A stretch of 21,545 bases of DNA from an uncultured Collinsella sp. GTDB lineage: Bacteria; Actinomycetota; Coriobacteriia; Coriobacteriales; Coriobacteriaceae. Every line of letters starts with the position of its first letter. The stretch's first letter is position 1. Of this stretch, positions 14,786 to 21,499 are shown piece by piece. The position numbers and the translations under genes were made by a program. The DNA is taken from the NCBI GenBank assembly GCA_902470895.1, contig CABRID010000028.1, positions 1-21,545 on the forward strand. The letters are read 5' to 3'. The notes below the pieces were generated by a model. It had not been told where the DNA came from. It did no database searches and saw nothing but the letters and a program-made list of their open reading frames with translations.

Positions 14786-16156
14786 ATGGACCAGCGTTTC
14801 GTACGCGATATTCTTGCCGGTAAAACCTACTTTATTCGCACCTTTGGCTGCCAGATGAATCAGCACGATTCCGAGCGCGTGAGCGGTCTGCTCGATTCGT
14901 ATGGTTGCCTCATGGCGCTCGATCCCGAGCATGCCGATATCGTTGTCTTCATGACATGCTGCGTGCGTGAGGCCGCCGATACTCGCCTGTACGGTCAGTG
15001 CAATTCCTGCAAAAGCCTGCCGCCTTCGCCTTCGGGCAAGCGCGTGGTTGCCGTGGGTGGCTGTATCGCGCAGCGTGATGGTGAGGGCCTGCTCACCAAC
15101 GTCGATAACGTCAATGTCATCTTTGGCACGCATTCCATCGCACATGTGGCCGAGCTCATTGCCGAGGCGTTCCTTGACGGCAAGCGTCATATCCGCACCA
15201 ATGAGCATGAGGATACGGATGCCATGAGCATGCCGTGGCATCGCGAGACCCAGTATCACGCCTGGGTGCCCATCATGACGGGCTGCAATAATTTCTGCAC
15301 CTACTGCATCGTGCCGTACGTGCGCGGTCGCGAAAAGAGCCGCTCCTTCGAGGAGATTGTCGACGAGGTGACCGGTTTGGTGCGCCAGGGCGTGCGCGAG
15401 ATCACACTGTTGGGCCAAAACGTTAACTCATATGGTCGCGATCTGTTTGGGAAGCCGCGTTTTGCCGATTTGCTGCGCGCCGTAGGCGATACGGGTGTGG
15501 AGCGCATCTTCTTTACATCTTCACATCCCAAGGACCTGCTGCCCGAGACCATCGACGCCATGGCCGAGACGCCTGCCGTTATGCCGCAGCTGCACTTGGC
15601 TGTCCAGTCAGGTTCGACACGGATCCTCAAAGAGATGAATCGCCGTTATACACGCGAGGACTATCTGGGCCTTGTCGATCGCATTCGCAACCGCATGCCC
15701 GATATCGCGCTCTCGACCGACATTATCGTTGGCTTCCCGGGCGAGACTGAAGAAGACTTTGAGCAGACGCTCTCACTTGCTGAGACGGTCCGCTATGCTC
15801 AGGCCTATACCTTCATCTATTCCAAGCGCGCCGGTACCCCGGCCGCCGAGATTGACGATCCTACGCCGCATGAGGTTATTCTCGAGCGTTTCAATCGCCT
15901 GGTTAAGGTTATCGAGACCACGGCACACGAGTATAACCAGGGTGAGCTTCATACTGTGGTGCCGGCTCTCATTGAGGGAACGAGTAAAAAGAACGACGCG
16001 GTCCTGCTGGGCAAGAGCCCCAAGAATCAGACCGTTCATGCGCCTATCCCCGAGGGCTACAGCATCGATCAGCTTGTTGGCAAGATCGTTGATGTTGACG
16101 TTGACGTTGCCAAGACCTGGTATTTGTCCGGTTCCGTTGTGGGCGAGCCGCGCTAA
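14786..16156 (+). CDS. miaB: tRNA-2-methylthio-N6-dimethylallyladenosine synthase MiaB
   Basis: MiaB is a radical-SAM enzyme that converts i6A37 to ms2i6A37 in tRNAs reading UNN codons. It acts on the product of MiaA, encoded next. Numbered from 14786, the UPF0004 cysteines are C22 (FGCQMN), C58 (MTCCV) and C93 (GGCIAQ). The radical-SAM motif is C167, C171 and C174 in TGCNNFCTYCIVPYVRG. A C-terminal TRAM domain ends the 456-aa protein. FGCQMNQHDSE is the MiaB signature and separates it from RimO. An ATG at 14780 is also in frame, but the AGGA at 14773-14776 is too close to it, so 14786 is preferred. The stop overlaps the miaA start by one base. Confidence 0.96.
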   Translation: MDQRFVRDILAGKTYFIRTFGCQMNQHDSERVSGLLDSYGCLMALDPEHADIVVFMTCCVREAADTRLYGQCNSCKSLPPSPSGKRVVAVGGCIAQRDGEGLLTNVDNVNVIFGTHSIAHVAELIAEAFLDGKRHIRTNEHEDTDAMSMPWHRETQYHAWVPIMTGCNNFCTYCIVPYVRGREKSRSFEEIVDEVTGLVRQGVREITLLGQNVNSYGRDLFGKPRFADLLRAVGDTGVERIFFTSSHPKDLLPETIDAMAETPAVMPQLHLAVQSGSTRILKEMNRRYTREDYLGLVDRIRNRMPDIALSTDIIVGFPGETEEDFEQTLSLAETVRYAQAYTFIYSKRAGTPAAEIDDPTPHEVILERFNRLVKVIETTAHEYNQGELHTVVPALIEGTSKKNDAVLLGKSPKNQTVHAPIPEGYSIDQLVGKIVDVDVDVAKTWYLSGSVVGEPR

Positions 16157-17094
16157 TGGTTTCTTCCGAGGCAGGTCTTTCCGCCGTTGCGATCGTCGGT
16201 CCGACGGCGGTTGGTAAGAGTGATGTTGCCGACCGTTTGGCCGCTCGTCTTTCGTCCGAAGTGCTGTCGTGCGATGCGATGCAAATCTATCGCGGCATGG
16301 ACATCGGTACCGCAAAGATGGCGCCCGATGAGTGTGCGGCGCCGCTGCGTCTCGTCGACATTGTAGAGCCGGGTGTGGCATATTCTGCTGCGCTTTATCA
16401 GGCTGACGCTCGCGCGCATGTTGAACGTCTCCTTGGTTCGGGTCGCCTGCCGGTTTTTTGCGGAGGTACGGGGCTGTATCTCAAGGCCGCCCTCGATGAG
16501 ATGGATTTTCCCTCGGGCGAGCTTGTGGACGATCGTCGCGCGGGGTATCAGGAACTTGCCGAGCGCATAGGCGAGGAAGCGCTGCACGCGCTGCTTGCCG
16601 AGCGTGACCCAGAATCGGCTGCTGTTATTCATCCCCATAACGTGCGCCGTGTGATTCGTGCGCTCGAGATGCATGATGATGGTATCTCCTATGCACAGCA
16701 AAAAAGTCAGTTTAGTGTTCCGCGCGAGCATTATCATGCTCTATGGTTTGGTCTGACGCGTAATCGCGAGGTGCTCTACGAGCGCATTAACCTGCGTGTC
16801 GATCTGATGTTTGAACAGGGTCTTGTTGATGAGGTTCGCGGTCTTATGGACCAGGGGTTGGGAGATGCCCTGACGTCGATGCAGGCAATTGGCTATAAAG
16901 AGATTATCGATGCTTTCAATGGCGTGATTTCTATGGATGAGGCTCGCGAACTCATCAAGATGCGTTCGCGTCGCTATGCCAAACGTCAGCTTTCGTGGTT
17001 TAAACGCGATGACCGCATCGTGTGGTTCGATATGGACAAGTTTACGATCGATGAGGTCGTTGAGGACATCCTGCATTGTATTGAGGCTGCCTAA
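16156..17094 (+). CDS. miaA: tRNA dimethylallyltransferase MiaA
   Basis: MiaA transfers a dimethylallyl group to N6 of A37 in tRNAs, making the substrate for MiaB. The 312-aa protein has the P-loop GPTAVGKS at 15-22, the family block SCDAMQIYRGMDIGTAKM at 38-55 with D40 in the expected catalytic place, and FCGGTGLYLKAAL. The C-terminal part contains SMQAIGYKE and RYAKRQLSWFKRD, both typical. The ATG overlaps the miaB stop (TAATG), and its own stop overlaps the hflX start in the same way. miaB, miaA and hflX are therefore translationally coupled. Confidence 0.96.
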   Translation: MVSSEAGLSAVAIVGPTAVGKSDVADRLAARLSSEVLSCDAMQIYRGMDIGTAKMAPDECAAPLRLVDIVEPGVAYSAALYQADARAHVERLLGSGRLPVFCGGTGLYLKAALDEMDFPSGELVDDRRAGYQELAERIGEEALHALLAERDPESAAVIHPHNVRRVIRALEMHDDGISYAQQKSQFSVPREHYHALWFGLTRNREVLYERINLRVDLMFEQGLVDEVRGLMDQGLGDALTSMQAIGYKEIIDAFNGVISMDEARELIKMRSRRYAKRQLSWFKRDDRIVWFDMDKFTIDEVVEDILHCIEAA

Positions 17095-18383
17095 TGGCCC
17101 GCTTCCCCCTTGTTCCCACGGCACCCGAGCCCGAGAGTGCCATATTAGTTGGTGTTGAGTGGCGCGACAATGCGTGGCCGCTCGATCGTTCGCTTGACGA
17201 GCTTGAGCGCCTTGCCCATACGGCTGGTGCCCAGTGCGTGGCTCGCTTGTCTCAGCGTTTGGTAAAGCCGTATCCTAAATCGTTTATCGGTTCCGGTAAG
17301 GTTGAAGAGCTGTGCGGCCTGGTGCATCGCATGGATGCCGATGTCGTTATTTTTGACGACGACCTGACGCCCTCGCAGCAATCCTATTTGGAGAAAGCCG
17401 TGGGCGAGCCGGTAAAGATTATCGATCGTACGGCACTGATCTTGGATATCTTTGGCCTGCATGCTCAGACGCGTGAGGGACGCCTACAGGTACAGCTGGC
17501 GCAGCTTCAATATCTGTTGCCTCGTCTGCGTGGCATGTGGAGCCATCTTGCCAAGGAACAGACGCGCGGCGGCATCGGTTCGCGCTTTGGCCAGGGTGAA
17601 AGCCAGCTCGAGGTCGACCGTCGCTTGATTCGCAATAAGATTGCCGCGCTTCGTCGTGAGCTTAAGCAGGTTGAACAGCGTCGCGATGTCCAGTCCAAGA
17701 GCCGTATTGAGTCTCCGGCGTTTCGCGTCGCGTTAGCCGGTTATACCAATGCCGGTAAATCGACGTTGCTCAATCGCCTGACCGGCTCTACGGTACTTTC
17801 GCAGGACAAGCTGTTTGCTACGCTCGACCCGACGACGCGTTCGTATCGCCTGCCCGGCGGTCGCGGCATGACGATTACCGATACCGTTGGCTTTATTCAA
17901 AAGCTACCGCATGGTCTCGTTGATGCCTTTAAGTCCACGCTGTCCGAGGTGTTGGGTGCCGATCTAATTCTCAAAGTCGTAGATGCGTCTGACGAGGACT
18001 ATGAGCGACAGCTGGAGGCTGTCGACCGCGTGCTTGATGAGATCGGCGCTGGAGAGCGTTTAACGCTGACCGTATTCAATAAAATCGATCTTCTCGATAG
18101 CGTTGATCGATTAAGTTTCCGTCGTCGCTATTCCGAGGCTGTGCTGTTTTCGGCCCAAACGGGCGAGGGGCTCGACGATCTCGTCGATCGCATCGCTCGC
18201 GAGGCAGCTGCCACCGATGTACTGCTTTCAGCTGACATTCCATATCGTGAAGGTGCGCTCATCACGCTCGTGCATGAGCAGGGGACCCTTTTGCACGAGG
18301 AATATCTTGAGGATGGCGTTCGTATTGTGGCGAAACTGCCGGCTCGTATTGCACCTCGGCTTGAGCGTTATCGCACCGAGTAG
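17094..18383 (+). CDS. hflX: Ribosome-associated GTPase HflX
   Basis: HflX binds the 50S subunit and splits or rescues stalled ribosomes, notably under heat stress. The 429-aa protein has the HflX N-terminal domain with KSFIGSGKVEEL and a helical linker containing the signature GGIGSRFGQGESQLEVDRR. The GTPase domain has G1 GYTNAGKS at 216-223, G3 DTVGF from D263 and G4 NKID from N329. The C-terminal domain is complete. The gene overlaps miaA by one base. Its 3' end overlaps the convergent acyltransferase-like gene by 16 bp, with no terminator hairpin between them. Confidence 0.96.
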   Translation: MARFPLVPTAPEPESAILVGVEWRDNAWPLDRSLDELERLAHTAGAQCVARLSQRLVKPYPKSFIGSGKVEELCGLVHRMDADVVIFDDDLTPSQQSYLEKAVGEPVKIIDRTALILDIFGLHAQTREGRLQVQLAQLQYLLPRLRGMWSHLAKEQTRGGIGSRFGQGESQLEVDRRLIRNKIAALRRELKQVEQRRDVQSKSRIESPAFRVALAGYTNAGKSTLLNRLTGSTVLSQDKLFATLDPTTRSYRLPGGRGMTITDTVGFIQKLPHGLVDAFKSTLSEVLGADLILKVVDASDEDYERQLEAVDRVLDEIGAGERLTLTVFNKIDLLDSVDRLSFRRRYSEAVLFSAQTGEGLDDLVDRIAREAAATDVLLSADIPYREGALITLVHEQGTLLHEEYLEDGVRIVAKLPARIAPRLERYRTE

Positions 18384-19072
18384 GCGAGCTCCAAAATGCC
18401 CAGTATGATGGGCTGATGCAGTAGATAAAAGGGGAGTGCGTGACGTCCAAGGCTGGCGAGCGCCGGGATGGGATTCGCGTAGGCCCAGCTAGGGACGGTC
18501 TTATCGATTCCCTTCGCTATGTGTGCGGCGAAGTATCCTGCAAGATACATAAAGATAAACGGGATGATGGGGTAGTAATCACCTGAGATAAATCCAGGGC
18601 TCGGAAATCCTAGCCACGCCAGGTATGGGACAGGGTAGGTCGTTTTGGGGATGCTCCAGGTGAGGGCGAACAACACAAGGCATAGGGACACGCCCCATCT
18701 CGCCGAAATCTTCTTAAGGACGGGATTGGTCAACGCTACGATGCCGGTACATGCGGCCATACAGTAGATGATGCCAAAATTAACCGAATCGTCGACTGAG
18801 ACAAGTGTTGTTGCCAACCAGACGACGAGTGCTGCTAAGGCGTATTTGGCGGCACGTTTGATATTGTTGCGCGAAAGAGTGCACATCCAACCCGCGATAA
18901 ACAAGAATACCCAGCTGATGCTGGCGCGCCAGATGTCTTGAAAGACAGTCTGGGTAAACCAGGGCATATCCCAACCGTACAGGTAGGCGAGATCGTAGCA
19001 AGCGTGAAAACCTGCCATTGAAATCATCGTAAACCCGCGGACGGTATCAAAGATGGTGATGCGTTTTTGCAT
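18368..19072 (-). CDS. Seven-TM acyltransferase-like protein (DUF1624/HGSNAT type)
   Basis: The 234-aa product is mostly hydrophobic, with about seven membrane helices (roughly 8-28, 50-66, 74-91, 97-114, 125-141, 166-185 and 212-231). The N-terminal FDTVRGFTMISMAGFHACYD, with H23 in the first helix, and the C-terminal LGRHALPFYLLHQP resemble the DUF1624 family. That family is related to heparan-alpha-glucosaminide N-acetyltransferase and wider membrane acyltransferases. It probably acylates an envelope sugar; the substrate is unknown. Its ATG overlaps the lexA stop (TAATG) and has no evident Shine-Dalgarno, so expression should follow lexA. The 3' end overlaps hflX by 16 bp. Pairing with lexA is unusual and may place it under SOS control. 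Confidence 0.8.
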   Translation of the reverse strand: MQKRITIFDTVRGFTMISMAGFHACYDLAYLYGWDMPWFTQTVFQDIWRASISWVFLFIAGWMCTLSRNNIKRAAKYALAALVVWLATTLVSVDDSVNFGIIYCMAACTGIVALTNPVLKKISARWGVSLCLVLFALTWSIPKTTYPVPYLAWLGFPSPGFISGDYYPIIPFIFMYLAGYFAAHIAKGIDKTVPSWAYANPIPALASLGRHALPFYLLHQPIILGILELAYSVR

Positions 19073-19716
19073 TACGAGAACCGGCGCATCAAGCCGACGA
19101 CTTTGCCCAAGATAACGGGATTCGTTGCATAGATAGGCTCCATGGTGTCATTCTCGGGTTGCAGGCGTACGCGTCCCTGCTCCTTGTAAAACGTCTTGAC
19201 GGTCGCTGAACCATCAATCATGGCCACGACAATTTCGCCGTTCATGGCACTCTTTTGTTCACGGACGATGATGTAATCGCCATTGAAGATGCCGACATTG
19301 ATCATTGAGCTCCCATGCACCTCAAGGATAAAGGAACCCTGATCGGTGGCGATTTCGGTCGGGATAGTAAAAGTGTCTTCGATATTCTGCTCGGCCAGAA
19401 TGGGAATCCCAGCCGCGACGCGACCAACGAGCGGTAGCGAGACCGTTCCGCGAGGTGCGGTGGGTTCGTCAGATTTAGAAATTGAGACAGAGGAACCGTC
19501 CTCGTTAAAGAGTTCCAGGGCGCGCGGTTTGGTGGCATCGCGCTTGAGTAGCCCGCGCGCCTCCAGGGCAGATAGATGGGCGTGCACGGTGCTGGGGGAG
19601 GAAAGGCCCACGGCAGAAGCCATCTCGCGCACGCTGGGCGGATAACCCTTCTCCTGCTGATATTCCTTGATGAAGTCGTAAATTTGCTGCTGACGCTTGG
19701 TAATTTTGCGAGCCAT
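19072..19716 (-). CDS. lexA: SOS transcriptional repressor LexA
   Basis: LexA represses SOS genes and cleaves itself when RecA filaments form. The 214-aa protein has the N-terminal winged helix-turn-helix (ITKRQQQIYDFIKEYQQEKG onward) with recognition region VGLSSPSTVHAHLSALEARG. The cleavage site is A102-G103 in RVAAGIP. The catalytic dyad is S137 (GSSM) and K174 (ATVKTFY), 37 residues apart as in E. coli LexA. The start at 19716 is chosen because GAGAGGA lies 7 bases upstream. Upstream in-frame ATGs at 19737 and 19821 have no such site, and the longer forms would put LexA boxes inside the gene. The gene is divergent from the LysM gene and coupled to the acyltransferase-like gene. Confidence 0.97.
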   Translation of the reverse strand: MARKITKRQQQIYDFIKEYQQEKGYPPSVREMASAVGLSSPSTVHAHLSALEARGLLKRDATKPRALELFNEDGSSVSISKSDEPTAPRGTVSLPLVGRVAAGIPILAEQNIEDTFTIPTEIATDQGSFILEVHGSSMINVGIFNGDYIIVREQKSAMNGEIVVAMIDGSATVKTFYKEQGRVRLQPENDTMEPIYATNPVILGKVVGLMRRFS

Positions 19717-19723
19717 CAGGGCA

Positions 19724-19730
19724 TCCTCTC
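19724..19730 (-). promoter_or_regulatory. Shine-Dalgarno deciding the lexA start
   Basis: On the minus strand GAGAGGA lies 7 bases before the ATG at 19716, selecting this start over longer in-frame alternatives. Confidence 0.8.
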
Positions 19731-19740
19731 TACCCATGTC

Positions 19741-19752
19741 AAACAAATGTTC
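19741..19752. promoter_or_regulatory. LexA box 1 (lexA-proximal, one mismatch)
   Basis: AAACAAATGTTC matches GAAC-N4-GTTC except for the first base. It is flanked by C and G as in the other boxes and lies 25 bp upstream of the lexA ATG. Confidence 0.7.
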
Positions 19753-19761
19753 GAATTTTGC

Positions 19762-19789
19762 TTGACAGGAACAACTGTTCGAAGATAAT
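19762..19789 (+). promoter_or_regulatory. Promoter of the LysM gene
   Basis: Consensus TTGACA (19762-19767) and GATAAT (19784-19789) are separated by 16 bp, with LexA box 2 in the spacer. On the other strand the same AT block gives TATTAT (19790-19785), a possible lexA -10, though no good matching -35 was found. Confidence 0.75.
19769..19780. promoter_or_regulatory. LexA box 2 (central)
   Basis: GAACAACTGTTC is a perfect GAAC-N4-GTTC palindrome inside the LysM-gene promoter spacer. Confidence 0.9.
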
Positions 19790-19796
19790 AATAACC

Positions 19797-19808
19797 GAAC
19801 ATTCGTTC
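19797..19808. promoter_or_regulatory. LexA box 3 (LysM-gene proximal)
   Basis: GAACATTCGTTC is a perfect GAAC-N4-GTTC match located at the predicted transcription start of the LysM gene. Confidence 0.85.
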
Positions 19809-19879
19809 TCGCGCTAGACATTTTTGTCCGCGCAGCTTGATAAAACTGTTCTCAGCAAAACACGCGAGAGGAGAACATG

Positions 19880-20329
19880 ATGAACGCAACGAATATGGTC
19901 CAGGGAAACCTCGCCCTTAAGCTCGAGACGCCTGCAGAACCCACTTTTACGGTTGTTCAGGGCGGCCGCTCCGGCTTTCAGCCTTTGACCGTAAAGCCTG
20001 CTCGCAATCAGCAGGCTGTAGTCGCGCCGGCTCGCGTTGCCCTGAAGGTTCCGACGATTGTCGCCGTTGCCGTTGCGCTTACGCTCTTCTTTGTCCTCGC
20101 TACGTCGGTCTTTAGCGCTCGTCACGCCGCGTATGCCGAGTCCGTTTCCAATGTTACCTACGAGACCATTCGCGTTCAGCCTGGCGATTCTCTTTGGTCG
20201 CTTGCCGAGGAATATCCAATCGAAGGCCTTTCCACGCAAGAGACTTCCGACATGATTCGTAGTGTCAATCATCTGGAGCATGGTTCGCTCGCCGCCGGTG
20301 CGCATCTTAAGGTTCCTGCTCGTTCGTAA
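19880..20329 (+). CDS. LysM membrane protein, probable SOS cell-division inhibitor
   Basis: The ~149-aa protein has a ~57-residue cytoplasmic N-terminus, one membrane helix (about 58-80, counted from 19877) and a C-terminal LysM domain (about 96-147, VQPGDSLWSLAEE to LKVPA) that should bind peptidoglycan outside the membrane. It is divergent from lexA and carries LexA boxes in its promoter. B. subtilis yneA and mycobacterial chiZ (Rv2719c), next to their lexA genes, share this layout and encode SOS-induced division inhibitors. That function is inferred from context and architecture; overall sequence similarity was not tested. AGGAG at 19869-19873 fits the ATG at 19880 better than the one at 19877. 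TGTTCTC (19847-19853) can pair with GAGAACA (19871-19877) and partly hide this site. nrdR follows after 51 bases. Confidence 0.85.
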   Translation: MNATNMVQGNLALKLETPAEPTFTVVQGGRSGFQPLTVKPARNQQAVVAPARVALKVPTIVAVAVALTLFFVLATSVFSARHAAYAESVSNVTYETIRVQPGDSLWSLAEEYPIEGLSTQETSDMIRSVNHLEHGSLAAGAHLKVPARS

Positions 20330-20342
20330 TCATTATCGCGCT

Positions 20343-20386
20343 GCGCATGGTACCCTTGTTATCGTTTAAGAGGAGGTACCATGCGC
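20343..20386 (+). promoter_or_regulatory. Hairpin enclosing the nrdR start codon
   Basis: GCGCATGGTACC (20343-20354) and GGTACCATGCGC (20375-20386) form a perfect 12-bp stem with a 20-base loop. The right arm contains the last GG of the AGGAGG Shine-Dalgarno and the ATG at 20381. In mRNA this would hide the start codon. Confidence 0.8.
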
Positions 20387-20824
20387 TGTCCCAAATGCGG
20401 CAAGGCACATACCCGCGTCGTTGATTCCCGTATGCAGGAGTCTAATAACACCATTAAGCGTCGTCGCGAATGTTGCTCGTGTAACTACCGCTTTACAACG
20501 TTCGAGCGGTGCGAAGACCCAATCGAGGTCATTAAGTCAGACGGAACCAAGCAGCGGTTCGATCGTAATAAGCTGCTCGTTGGCTTGATGCGTGCCACCA
20601 TCAAGCGTGATATCGACACTAAGAAGCTTAATGAGATTATCGACGACATCGAGGTCGAGCTGCGCTCTCGCACGCTGACGGCTGTCACGTCCCATGAGTT
20701 GGGTGACATGGTGCTCAAGCGCTTGGCCAAGATCGACAAGGTGGCGTACATCCGCTTTGCCTCGGTCTACCGCGATTTCAAAGACGTCGATGAGTTTCTG
20801 CAAGAGCTCGACAAGCTAAGGTGA
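20381..20824 (+). CDS. nrdR: Transcriptional repressor NrdR
   Basis: NrdR senses ATP/dATP through an ATP-cone and represses ribonucleotide reductase genes. The 147-aa protein has the N-terminal zinc ribbon with C3, C6, C31 and C34 (MRCPKCGK; CCSCNYRFTTFER) and an ATP-cone from about 46 to 136 (EVIKSDGTKQRFDRNKLLVG onward). Length is typical. AGGAGG at 20371-20376 precedes the ATG by 4 bases, but the start lies in a 12-bp hairpin. It stands after the SOS LysM gene and just before dut, so three dNTP- or SOS-linked genes may share a transcript. The order lexA, LysM gene, nrdR is also known from mycobacteria. Confidence 0.97.
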   Translation: MRCPKCGKAHTRVVDSRMQESNNTIKRRRECCSCNYRFTTFERCEDPIEVIKSDGTKQRFDRNKLLVGLMRATIKRDIDTKKLNEIIDDIEVELRSRTLTAVTSHELGDMVLKRLAKIDKVAYIRFASVYRDFKDVDEFLQELDKLR

Positions 20825-20828
20825 TTCC

Positions 20829-21272
20829 ATGTCCAACATTACCGTCAACATAAAGCGTCTCGACCCCACCGTCGAGCTTCCCAAATACGCCCATCCCACC
20901 GATGCCGGCTTGGATCTGCGCTCCAACGAGGACTGCGTTCTGAAGCCCTTCGAACGCCGTCTGGTCTCTACTGGGCTGGCCATCGCCCTGCCCGATGGCT
21001 ACGCCGGCTTCGTCCAGCCCCGCAGCGGCTTGGCCATCAAGCAGGGCCTGTCTATAGTCAACACGCCGGGCCTCATCGACGCCCACTACCGAGGAGAACT
21101 CAAAGTCATCCTCATTAACCTAGACCCCACGAACAACATCCAAATCAACAAAGGCGACCGCATAGCCCAACTCGTCATCCAAGAAGTCCCCACGGTCAAC
21201 CTCATAGAGGTAGACGAACTAGACAAAACCGACCGAGGCAACGGAGGCTTCGGCTCCTCCGGCGTCGCCTAG
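20829..21272 (+). CDS. dut: dUTP diphosphatase (dUTPase)
   Basis: Dut hydrolyses dUTP to dUMP, keeping uracil out of DNA and feeding dTMP synthesis. The 147-aa trimeric-type enzyme has all five motifs: I TDAGLDLRS (24-32), II PRSGLAIK (64-71), III TPGLIDAHYRGEL (79-91, catalytic D84 and Y87), IV KGDRIAQLV (108-116) and V RGNGGFGSSG (136-145). AAGGTGA overlapping the nrdR stop serves as Shine-Dalgarno, so translation is coupled to nrdR. Oddly, from about codon 75 onward the gene uses many A-ending codons (ATA, CTA, CGA, GGA, CAA, AAA), unlike its first half and its neighbours. Confidence 0.96.
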   Translation: MSNITVNIKRLDPTVELPKYAHPTDAGLDLRSNEDCVLKPFERRLVSTGLAIALPDGYAGFVQPRSGLAIKQGLSIVNTPGLIDAHYRGELKVILINLDPTNNIQINKGDRIAQLVIQEVPTVNLIEVDELDKTDRGNGGFGSSGVA

Positions 21273-21285
21273 GGGCGCTCGTATC

Positions 21286-21374
21286 CCGCCCGCCCGCCTC
21301 TCACACATTCTCGCTTCGCTTCGCTCGCTGCGAAACTGCGCGTGGAACGATATGTGAGAGAGGCGGGCGGGCGG
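21286..21374. repeat. Large GC-rich inverted repeat after dut
   Basis: CCGCCCGCCCGCC (21286-21298) pairs with GGCGGGCGGGCGG (21362-21374). After a 2-base bulge, TCTCACA (21299-21305) pairs with TGTGAGA (21353-21359), making about 20 bp in all. The loop contains a CGCTT-rich stretch (21312-21330) that can form a smaller hairpin. It starts 14 bases after the dut stop. Confidence 0.75.
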
Positions 21375-21404
21375 CTACTCGCTTGAAACAATATTTACTT
21401 TTCT

Positions 21405-21453
21405 AGTAAGCCGATTCGACAAAAGGGCTGTCCCTTTGTCGAATCGGCTTACT
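21405..21453. terminator. 22-bp hairpin, probable bidirectional terminator
   Basis: The left arm 21405-21427 (AGTAAGCCGATTCGAC then AAAAGGG) and the right arm 21432-21453 pair over 22 bp with a single bulged A and a CTGT loop. A T-rich stretch (GTATTTATATTTT) follows on the plus strand and TTTTCTAG-type sequence precedes it. It is probably a terminator for the dut transcript or a dispersed intergenic repeat. Positions 21454-21499 show no further feature. Confidence 0.65.
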
Positions 21454-21499
21454 GTATTTATATTTTCCTGTTTTACCTTTGCAGGTTCTAATGGAGGGG

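Noticed and set aside
19717..19821. Longer LexA with a 35-residue N-terminal extension
   Set aside because: The longer form would include LexA boxes in the gene and lacks a Shine-Dalgarno; the start at 19716 has a well-placed one and gives the normal LexA N-terminus.
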